From positions 11,233,193 to 11,297,192 of the forward strand of contig OY747702.1 of assembly GCA_963556495.2 (NCBI GenBank): a stretch of DNA of 64,000 nt, given 5' to 3'. Below the pieces are notes generated by a model that made no database searches, was not told the origin of the DNA, and saw only the letters and a list, made by a program, of their open reading frames with translations. Below, piece by piece: positions 55,679-64,000 of this stretch. The position numbers were made by a program, and so were the translations under genes. How positions within the stretch are numbered: the first letter of the stretch is position 1; every line of letters begins with the position of its first letter. Source of the stretch: Valencia hispanica. Taxonomy: Eukaryota > Chordata > Actinopteri > Cyprinodontiformes > Valenciidae.

Positions 55679-56990
55679 AGAATCAGCTTTAATGGCCAAG
55701 TATGACACATACAAGGAATTTGACTCCGGCAACTTTTCTCTCCAGTACAGAACTTAAATAAGTGAAATAAAGAAATAAATACAAATAAATAATAAAGGAT
55801 AATATACACACCAAACCGGGGTTATTTTACAGTGAGTATGTACAGCAGTGCAGAGTTATAGTTTATTGTTATGTGAATGGACTCACACTCTGTGACTACA
55901 CAGAGTTCATCAGAGCGACAGCCTGGGGGAAAAACTGTCCTTGTGTCGGGTGGTTTTGGCGTACAACGCTCTGTAACGCTGGCCTGACGGGAGGAGCCTA
56001 AGCAGATTGTGGCCAGGGTGTGAGGGGTCTGTGGTGATTTTTCTGGCCCGCTTCTTGACCCTGGACTGGTACAGGTCCTGAATGGAGGGAAGATCAGTAC
56101 CTATGATCCTCTCTGAGGACCTGACTGTTCTCTGCAGTCTGTCCTTGTCTTTTCTGGTGGCGGATCCGAACCAGACAGAGATGGATGAGGTCAGGACAGA
56201 CTGGACTATTGCTGTGTAGAAGATGGTCAGCAGTTCCTGAGGCAGGTTGAACTTTCTGAGCTGATGCAGAAAGTACAGCCTTTGCTGGGGCTTCTTTCTT
56301 ATACAGTTAATGTGGGAGGTCCACTTCAGGTCCCGTGTGATGGTGGATCCTAGGAACCTGAAAGACTCCACTGTGGGGACTGGCCTGTTGATGATTATGA
56401 GAGGAGATGTTGATGGGGGTCTCTTCCTGAAGTTCACTGTCATCTCCACAGTTTTGAGCGGGTTTAGCTCCAGGTGGTTCTGACTGCACCAGAGGACCAG
56501 CTGTTCCACTTCCCCTCTGTATGCAGACTCATCACCGTCACGGATGACTCCAATGATGGTGGTGTCATCTGCAAACTTCAGGAGTTTCACAGAAGGGTCC
56601 CTTGACGTGCAGTCAGTGGTGTAAAGGGAGAAGAGCAGTGGGGAGAGAACACATCCCTGGGGGGCGCTGATGCTGAGGGACCGGGAGCTGGATGTGAAGT
56701 TACCCAGTTTCACCTGCTGCCTCCTGTCAGTCAGGAAACTGGTAATCCACTGACAGGTGGAGGGAGGCACGGTGAGCTGGGACATTTTTTGATGGAGGAG
56801 CTCTGGGACGATGGTGTTGAATGCAGAGCTGAAGTCCACAAACAGGACCCGAGCGTAGGTACCTGCAGAGTCTAGGTGGTGCAGGATGTAGTGGAGAGCC
56901 ATGTTGACTGCGTCATCCACTGACCTGTTTGCTCTATAGGCGAACTGCAGGGGGTCTAGCAGGTGATCCGTGATAGGATCGCAGTTTTCA
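55679..56990 (-). mobile_element. Rex1-like LINE, 5' truncated, RT open
   Basis: On the minus strand the RT core is open for about 360 codons (stop 55910-55912): DPLQFAYRANRSVDDAVN (about 56970), VLFVDFSSAFNTIVPELL (motif A), ISAPQGCVLSPLLFSLYT (about 56670), LKFADDTTIIG (motif C, both aspartates intact), FRFLGSTI (about 56370), and RARKITTDPSHPGHNLLRLLPSG near the end. The 3' untranslated end has an AATCAGAATCAGCTTTAATG tail at 55679-55695. The upstream part of the frame (to 57178) is not LINE but read-through of hAT-like sequence. The endonuclease domain is missing, so it cannot move by itself. Confidence 0.9.
55910..56990 (-). pseudogene. LINE reverse transcriptase C-terminal part, frame intact
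   Basis: This copies LINE RNA into DNA at a cut site in chromosomes. The visible part starts at the DPLQFAYRANRSV block and includes motif A (FVDFSSAFN), the APQGC loop, motif C (FADD) and the C-terminal HPGHNLL and RYRALYAKTTRHKDSFSP blocks typical of Rex1/CR1-type enzymes. There is no stop in it, in contrast to the other LINE copies here, so it is younger or under less decay. The 5' truncation removes the endonuclease and N-terminal region, making it a defective copy. The same frame reads 64 further codons of unrelated DNA upstream. Confidence 0.85.
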
Positions 56991-57179
56991 TCTGCTAGAT
57001 CAGGGGTCTGCAACCTGCAACTTTGGAACCGTATATGGCTCTGTGGCACATTTGATAAATTAAACTGTGAAATATTGCCCTGTTTTCTGTTTGTTTGTTT
57101 TTTGTTCTGTGCCCCCATGAAATAACACTGGCCCCACCCTGACCCTGGTAAATTTGGTCTAGAACCACCACTGTGCATG

Positions 57180-60100
57180 CGGCTTGCTGAATCTGCACTA
57201 GATGTTGACTCTTTTTACACATCCAGCCATAATTGGCCTAGGACAAATAATCAGGTTTTTGACAGTTTATTAATTTATTAGCTAATTTAAATTAGCACAA
57301 TCTGCTTCACACAGCCCATTGATTTAAGGTGGTGCACCTTGTCAGAGCTCATCTGTGCCGACATTTAGCCATAATCAGGACGAATGTGAACAAGAGCAAG
57401 AAAAACTGTAGAAAAAAAACATGATTACGAAAGTGTTTAGAAACTGCTATGAGCATGTGGATTAAGTGAGGGTTGTAATGAATAAAATAGAAATGATTCA
57501 TTTTGTTTGGTCTTTCATGTTAAATGAATCCAATACTTTGTTTTGTATAGGCCTAGTTTGCACAAAAAAACTTCTTCTGCAAATCCAGATTTTTTTAATA
57601 GGCGTAAAAAATGACCATCCCCCCTGAAATTTTTTTACAACTCGACTACTGCTTCTATCGATAGTGAGGTCTCATCCTTATACATCATCCTACGATGCAC
57701 ATAGGACAGACTGTTTTCTTAATAAAAAGCCCATGTTTAAAGGGAATATGTCAAATAAATGAGCTGATGCTTAATAGAACCCTAGGGGGGGAAATGGAGT
57801 GAGCAATTTTACTACAGAGATCATCTGTGTGGGTGAGCTCTCTGAAAGTGAACAGGTAAGGAGGATTTGCTTTTGTCCCAGAATTATGAAACAATTGCAA
57901 TGTTGGATTTAAGAGAAGGAACAACCCAACATGTTGTTTTGAAAGTTTGAGTGGTGTGGCACGATAACGTCTCGACAGATAGCATGCTGTAATGTCATTT
58001 CGCCAAATCTGAAGTAGATTATTGTGATAATACAGCTGTTGGGAGCAACGATGGCAGCGTAAATCGGAGCAACACTGCTTGTCAGAACCAGAGCAGAAAT
58101 TACGCCCAGCTTAATGTTGTCATAATTGTAGTGTTTTGTGTTTCAGTTTTTGTCACAACTTGTCATTTATCATTCTGGTGAATTATATGTAGACTGGGCT
58201 CGCCACAGAGCGCTCTTAAATTCTTCCATAGAGTTCTTGGTGGTTAGGCCCCCAGCTTCAAATCAGACATTTCTCCTGAAATGTTCACTTTCTAGTTTAA
58301 ATTTATGTCTTGACATCAAAACTGGAAATTAATCTTCTTTTATGTTAGAAGTCTGGAAACAAATGAAAGGGAAACGTTTTAAAAACAATGTATCTTTTCC
58401 TGGTTTTAAAATCTAACCCAGTATACCGGATCAAATCTGTGCAATGCTGTACTAAGCCAAATCAAGTTGCTTTAACAGAGAGGTTTTATTGCATTCTCGC
58501 ACATTAGTTAATTCAATATTTTTGAGGAATTTATCCAGTGAATTGACAGTGAAAACAGATAACATCGATGATTGGACATGTCTTCACCTTCTTTTTATTG
58601 ATGCTCTAAAACATAATATTGTGAAGCCATTTACCACCAGGAGCCAAATGATTTTTTTTTCTTTTTTCAATCAAGTTTACGTGTGTGCAGTCAAGCCCCA
58701 AAAAATCTATTTAGGTTTCAGGCCAACGTAATGAAAAATAGCACAGGGATGAATTCTTTTTTTCAAGGCAAGGCAGCAATTAAAGCAAAAGTAGTTATTT
58801 AAGCTCCGGGTAGGGTGATCAAATCAATAAAATCGAACTTCAGTGTTGTTACCCAGTAACGGAGTTGGTAATATTTTACTCTCTTTATAGAACATGTAGC
58901 TTTGCAGCCTCGAAACACCAGAACATGTTTCAAGATAATTCAGAACTAACGCACTTGAAAAAGTGTTATTTGGTAGTAATATTTCCTATGACTTACACAA
59001 TGTCTATCTTGTAAGCTGAACATTTAGCTGACTAACTAAATATTTAGTTTGAAACTGTGACGATTTATAAATCAGTGAAAATATGAATTTGAAAAATAAA
59101 CCCTTATTTTTTTCTCTTATGACAGGCTAAATACCTCTAATTATTGCTGCTAATTTCTACCTGTGTAACTGTACAAACGACCCTCCATACTGATGCAGCA
59201 TTAGTAAGATGAAGAAACACTTCCTAAACTTCCTGTGCAGTGAGCGCTGTTTTCCCTTTGAGCATGGGAGGTTATTACTGATTGATCTCTCTATTAAAAC
59301 TGATGCGTACGAGTGGATTAAAAGAGTGGTGGCCTGTGGCACAAGTGTGGTGGAGCGTGAGACGAAGAGTGATAGCGGCCGCATTCCCAAATGACAGTGG
59401 CCAGTGATGGTAGAGGAGGAAATGGTTAGTGAAGCAGTTGTTTACTCACAGTAAGTGCAGACTTTATTTTAAAGTTTGCCTCTGAATATACAGGGCTGCA
59501 CCACTGCAGAGCCACTGCGGAGACACCCGACTTTCTGCTTCCATATTATAGAAACCTTTTTCAGCACCTGCAGACAAAACTGAATTAGTGTTGATGTTTT
59601 GGCAGTATTATTTTATTCTGTATGTATTGCTTATATAACGTGTTTTTCTATGCATGACAGTTTGCTATCACCTAGCTTTTCTAAAGTGTTTCAGTATGAT
59701 AAAACCTGGGTTTTTGGGGTGGTTCCAAAGACAGCTGTGATACAATATGCTATAAAAGTCTTCTGTTCCACATTGTGAAAGTTACATAAGTTCTATATAA
59801 ATCCACAGAACTTGTCTCTCAATATCCTGAGGCCTGGATCTACCCTTTCATCTTGGAGCAGTTCTTCTGCTTTGACAGATTGCAAGAGCTGAAGGCTCAA
59901 ACCTCCAGCTTAAATTAGTTTCCTCTGACATCCAAGATGAGGAGGGGAAGAGAGGGAGTCTCTTAGTGAGGAAGAGGAAAGGGGGAAGGACACAGAGGAA
60001 GGAAAACCCGAGTTATATGTTTTTCCTGCTAATGCAAATATGGGGGAATGGGGAACAAAAGAATAAAAGTTCAAAGAATGTAATGTGTGTAAAGGCATGA

Positions 60101-60261
60101 GAATGAAAGATATGAGGGCAGCTGGGAGCTGAATGAGGAACAGAGGAATATGTGCTGATGAAAAAAGCTGAAGAATGGGTCATTTGATAAAAAAGTAGAA
60201 ATTTCCTAAAGTGGTTATTTAATGGTATAAGATGAAGAAAGTCTTCGAGACGTGCAGTCAC
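57180..60261. other. Unassigned sequence, no gene supported
   Basis: About 3 kb of AT-rich DNA. A compact, repeat-free stretch near 57850-58140 (including TGTCATAATTGTAG) and another near 59150-59400 could be regulatory; there is no direct support. Short frames have no recognisable domains. Confidence 0.35.
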
Positions 60262-60730
60262 CGGCCACTTTATTAGGTACAACTTTTCAACTGCTTCCTA
60301 ACACAAACCAGCAAATCAGCCAGTCACATGAAAGAACCTCGATGCCTTTTTGCATTGGCCAAGAGAGTTTGATGAGTTTCAAACTAAACATCAGTTTGGA
60401 GAGGGAAAGGATCTTAGTAACGTCGATGGCGTGGTTGTTGGCGCCAGTCTGCCTGGTCTGAGTATTTCACTACCTGTTGATCTACTGGGATTTTTACACC
60501 CAGCCGTCTGTCAGGTTTACAGAGAATGGTCCCAAAAAGAGATTAGAGGATGGGAGTTATGCGGAGAAGACGTCAATAATCAATATTCTGCATATTCAAT
60601 ACGCTAAATGTTGACTCTGAATGCAACATCAGTCGAACCTTGAGGTAGTTGGGCTGCAGCCGTAGAAGACCACATAGGATACAGCTTAGAAAAGGAAACT
60701 GAGACTAGGATTCACACAGGCTCACCTGTG
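60262..60730 (+). mobile_element. Tc1-like relic, fourth family, internally deleted
   Basis: The left end GGCCACTTTATTAGGTACAA (60264) is a known-type inverted end of a fish Tc1-like family. After it, an N-terminal transposase piece reads DGVVVGASLPGLSISLPVDLLGFL and CQVYREWSQKE (60425-60540; helix-turn-helix region) with substitutions and a frame change. A later piece (GAAGACCACATAGGATACAG, AAACTGAGACTAGGATTCAC, GGCTCACC, about 60660-60728) comes from further along the transposase. The DNA between them and the rest of the gene are missing. Confidence 0.75.
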
Positions 60731-61212
60731 TGTGGTTCTAGTGCCCCTTACAGCTGTTGTGTCTCCATACGAAATTGACCATCTGCTAAAAAACTGAAAT
60801 GATTTAATAGAAACTAACACGTGACCACCTTCAGTTTGTGCCTCTCTTAAATACAGGAAGAGTAATTTCAGACTGCTGATAATGTCAGACCTAAGGTCAT
60901 CACTCCACAAGAACAGGGCAAATAGATTCTTTTATTCCCAGCTTGTAGAACAAGAACTAATGTGAAGAAGTCCCAGGAGGTCTTCATAGGTAACTATGAC
61001 AGCAGCATGTTTCTCCAACACCCTTCAAGAAAAACTTCCACCGAGGGCCTGTGTCAAGACTGAGCTGCAAGAACTCTAAAACGAGGGAGGACAAATGTAT
61101 CTGTTCTTGTGAAACATGCTTTTCCCATTTAACCTTAAACATATTTCTATATGGCAACAACACCTTGAGCCTTGTTGTGTACTGTGGAAAATGAAAAGTA
61201 GGACATAGACCT
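60731..61212. other. Unassigned sequence
   Basis: No gene or repeat is recognised. Confidence 0.4.
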
Positions 61213-61228
61213 AAAAACTCCAAATGTG

Positions 61229-61405
61229 GGGACATTGTGTGGTGTAGTGGTTTTTGCGGGTGCCCCATGTACAGAGGCTTCAGCCCTCAACGCGGTTGTC
61301 CCGAGTTCAAGTCCAGACCATTGCTGCATGTCTTCCCCAACTTCTCTCCCCCATTCTATGCTCTCTGCTGTCAAATAAGGGCCACTATGGCCACAAAACC
61401 TATAA
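61229..61405 (+). mobile_element. tRNA-derived SINE with 16-bp duplication
   Basis: AAAAACTCCAAATGTG occurs at 61213-61228 and again at 61406-61421, flanking a 177-bp element. It has an A-box-like TGTGGTGTAGTGG head, a B-box-like GAGTTCAAGTCC (about 61301) and an A-rich end (CCTATAAAA). It is the same family as the SINE at 63761-63953, which is better preserved. Confidence 0.88.
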
Positions 61406-61421
61406 AAAAACTCCAAATGTG

Positions 61422-63127
61422 TACCTCTAACTTGGGCCTTTGAGCAGAGCATTCACCTTTTTGCCAGTTTCTAACTGACTTTGCCATCCATCCATATCCA
61501 TGCGGAGAATCAGTACGTTTACATGTTTACACTAAATCAAGCTTCTGGCAGAATTTGAGCTAATACCTTAACGAGAATGGGACCCTTTATCCTAATTTAC
61601 ATGCCATTTAGAAAATCGAATTATTGAATTAAGTGCGTTAGACTACATGTTGGTAGGTAGCGCCATGCGCCCTTTCCCTTTCATTCTCCCGGGTTGCCTA
61701 GAGCTTCAAACAAATAGTAAACAGATGCTGGCAGCAGTGAAGCAGACGGAGTAAAAGCAGGATATGCACAATGAGTGAAGAAATGGACGTAAACAAAGGT
61801 GGAACACAGTACATTTGTAAGTATTGTAATTTTGATTTTTACACTCGTTGTTGCTGCTGTGTCGTTGTTGTACCAGTGTTGTTATTCCTACTTCCACACT
61901 CTCTGCACTTGCTGAAGGGGAAGGGCCCAGGTTGCTAATAGCTTGATTTACTTGGCACATGCAGAGTAATCTGGCTCTCTAACCGCATTATCTGGGTGTG
62001 TTAGCTCGATTAGGAGTAGGCCAGTTCGGTTCAACTTCAGCCGGACTAAGGTGCATACATGCATTTCAAAAGTCCAAATTCAGTCAGACCAATGAAATTA
62101 TTTGTCTTTCTCTTACTGAATTTAAACACCCTGAGTGTTCTTCTGCAATAAGGAATATGTAGGTCTCCTCCAATGTTGGAAGGGAGATACCCAGCAAGTA
62201 TCCTAATCAAATGCTCAACTACCCCAGCAAACTTTTTTAAGTGTGGAGGAGCAGTGGCTCTGATGGAGGGGTTAGAGTACCCCATAATCCTTTGGACTTC
62301 TGGTAGGGTTCTTACAAGATAGGTTGGAATGATTTGAATATCTTAGTGAAGGTAGACCACAGTGATTGGTGAACCTAATCTGGATTAGGGAGACCGGGGC
62401 AACCCACATTGTGTCTCTTGTTTTACATGTGTGTTTGGAATCAGTGTCTTGTTGAACCAATCATCCAAGGACATTTTTTCTTTGGCATAAAACAACTTCT
62501 CATAGTATCATGATGTATTTAAACTAATGCACGACCCAATAAACCTGACTCCATGGTATGAGAGCCATCCCTGTAACATAACGCCTCAGCCATGGTTCAC
62601 ACTGTACTTTGGCTCCAAGTCAGCGTTCTGGGTTTTCTGACGAATTGTCTGGGACTCCTAGAAAAAAAAGAACAATTTTGCTTTCATTGGTCCATGAACT
62701 GTTGCACCATTTCATTTAAGGCTACTCAATATGTTCTTGTAACTTTTCTGCCCATGTTGCTTCGTGCAACAATGGGACAAGCTTTGACTTCACATTGGTA
62801 TCTTCTATTTTTTCCAGTTTTACCTACAGGTAACTACAAACATTCCTTGATCAACCTTGGACTGAACATTGGCTGAGTTTGGTCATCTTGGCTATGCTTT
62901 GTTTCATTAGAATATTTGTTTTCATTTAGTTTTAGTCTCCATTTCAAAGCATCTGGGATCATTTTAACTAATCAGTCTTTCATTTAATGCAATGGTCTAC
63001 TGAGTTTCCCTTCTCCTTTTTGAAGCAGTAGTGGTAGAGCATTGCATAGGTGCTTGAAAAACAAATGTGAGTAGAGAGTAGAAGCATAAGAATTGCTTTT
63101 GTAAGGGGTCCTCCAAATTGTCAGAGT
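61422..63127. other. Unassigned sequence
   Basis: About 1.7 kb of AT-rich DNA. The 94-codon plus-strand frame at 62592-62876 has no recognisable family. Confidence 0.4.
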
Positions 63128-63665
63128 TTTCAATTAAATTCAGTTTATTTATATAGCACTAATTCACAACACGTAATCTCAAGGCACTTTGAATTGAAAT
63201 TACTCTTCTTTTAATCATACATACATTTAAATTATCCTACTTCTTAAACAGCGCTTTAAGTTTACTTCGTTAGTCCAATCAGTTCAAAAGTTTTCTATCT
63301 GAGGAATCCCAGCAGATTGCATCGAAATTGTAGCATTCACTCCTCTTGAACGAACATTAAGGCACAGTAGACAGTCGCCTGCATTGTATCGTTGACTCCA
63401 CAGCAATCCCTGATACTGAGCAAGCATGTAGCGACAGTGGAGAGGAAAAACTCTCCTTTAACAGGAAGAAACCTCCAGCAGAACCAGGATCAGTACGAGC
63501 GGCCATGTGCCATGACCATCTGGGGGTTCGAGAAGACAGAGCAGAGACACATAAAGAACTGTAGTAAGAACATTTTCAATATTAAAGAAAGTAACAATTT
63601 GATAACAGGACATGGAGGATGTTCAGTTACTGGGAGCATCATCCCAGTCGATGCCCCCCGTCCAA
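63128..63665 (-). mobile_element. L2-tail type non-LTR element
   Basis: Reverse-orientation copy of the family at 12360-12980: it starts (plus strand) with AATTAAATTCAGTTTATTTATATAG and contains CCCTGATACTGAGCAAGCAT, GGAAGAAACCTCCAGCAGAA, GCGGCCATGTGCC and CCAGTCGATGCCCCCCGTCC. No coding sequence. Confidence 0.75.
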
Positions 63666-63760
63666 CAAGGAATCACAGCCAATCAGAGCGCCAGACCAGG
63701 TGTAGCTTCTATAGTGAGAAAAACACTGAGGGAAAACACAGTTAACAGTTGAAATAACAG

Positions 63761-63953
63761 GGGTGTCGCGTGGCATAGTGGTTAGAGCGGGCACCCTATG
63801 TGCAGTGGCTTTGGTCCTCGACGCAGCTGTCCCCGGTTCGAGTCCCGTCCCAGGCGACCTTTGCCGCATGTCTTCTCCCACCTCTCTCCCCCTTCAAAAC
63901 TCTGTCCACTATCAATAAAGGCCACTCAGGCCCAAAAAGCTTTAACAAAAAAA
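63761..63953 (+). mobile_element. tRNA-derived SINE with perfect 18-bp duplication
   Basis: TAACAGTTGAAATAACAG occurs at 63743-63760 and 63954-63971. The element has a near-consensus A box (TGGCATAGTGG, 63771-63781) and a perfect B box (GGTTCGAGTCC, 63835-63845), the internal promoter for RNA polymerase III. It ends in an A-rich tail. Of the SINEs here it is the best preserved, so probably the most recent. Confidence 0.95.
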
Positions 63954-64000
63954 TAACAGTTGAAATAACAGCAAATAATGCAACTGGTAGAGAAAAGTGG

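Larger units (their letters stand above)
55492..57171. mobile_element. hAT-like element with a LINE inside
   Basis: Inverted ends GGCGGTTCTAGAC (left) and GTCTAGAACCACC (right) lie at 55492-55504 and 57157-57169. TGCGCATG at 55484-55491 and TGTGCATG at 57172-57179 flank it, a near-match 8-bp duplication as expected for hAT. The left end (CCAACAGGGGCCAGCGCCCC) and right end (GGCCCCACCCTGACC) differ inside. The Rex1-like LINE at 55679-56990 occupies the middle. The stretch 56996-57070 (CAGGGGTCTGCAACCTGC) resembles another hAT family. No transposase is seen. Confidence 0.5.

Noticed and set aside
57000..57178. N-terminal part of the 422-codon LINE frame
   Set aside because: The residues before the DPLQFAY block match no LINE and come from hAT-like sequence.
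62592..62876. 94-codon plus-strand frame
   Set aside because: Looks protein-like at first, but I recognise no domain and see no splice signals.
63761..63850. tRNA gene
   Set aside because: It has A and B boxes but lies in a SINE with target duplications and an A-rich tail.

Overview
The window looks like nuclear DNA from a ray-finned (teleost) fish. The reasons are AT-rich non-coding sequence, long microsatellites, intron-type splice signals, and a dense mix of mobile elements of kinds I associate with teleosts: Tc1-like transposons with long ends, L2/Rex1-type LINEs, Ty3/Gypsy elements, hAT remnants and tRNA-derived SINEs. There are no bacterial features. I found no complete host gene. One short open stretch behind a splice-acceptor-like sequence (about 10.2 kb) is the only weak host-exon candidate, so the window reads as a TE-rich intergenic or intronic region.

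Layout. 0-5 kb: an LTR fragment cut by the window edge, a dispersed repeat with a 22-bp tandem array, a decayed split SGNH-hydrolase-like gene, a 300-bp MITE and a CATC satellite. 5-11.5 kb: mostly unassigned, with one Tc1 end. 11.5-19.6 kb: LINE and SINE pile-ups (one LINE interrupted by an L2-tail element), a hAT remnant that keeps its first coding exon, and microsatellites. 20.4-24.3 kb: an LTR-like segment, then an intact Tc1-like transposon with ends of about 285 bp (22102-23730) beside an older Tc1 relic. 24.3-30.2 kb: one MITE, one SINE and unassigned sequence, including stretches that resemble regulatory DNA.

30.3-32.4 kb: a GC-rich, proline-rich LTR-type element without pol. 34.6-38.1 kb: a LINE copy interrupted by a SINE (15-bp target duplication) and by a solo LTR (5-bp duplication). 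38.36-39.84 kb: a second Tc1-like element, inactivated by one nonsense codon and a shortened catalytic spacing. 40.0-41.4 kb: an L2 relic. 41.7-42.5 kb: an LTR and leader. 44.6-51.3 kb: a nearly intact Ty3/Gypsy element on the minus strand with 839-bp LTRs that differ at 4 positions. 52-57.2 kb: another Tc1 relic, a long foldback element, and a hAT-like element with a Rex1-like LINE inside it. 57-64 kb: a Tc1 relic, an L2-tail element, and two SINEs with perfect 16- and 18-bp target duplications.

The coding sequences are transposition machinery: DDE transposases, reverse transcriptases and integrases. The most complete are the Tc1 transposase at 22400-23410 and the Gypsy gag and pol at 45503-50424. 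SINEs depend on LINE enzymes, and the short MITEs and foldback depend on transposases supplied elsewhere. Several insertion orders can be read directly from nested junctions. I did not find a convincing new defence or metabolic system. The items most worth a second look are the intact long-ended Tc1, the in-frame TGA just ahead of the Gypsy protease, the split SGNH gene relic, and the proline-rich LTR element.
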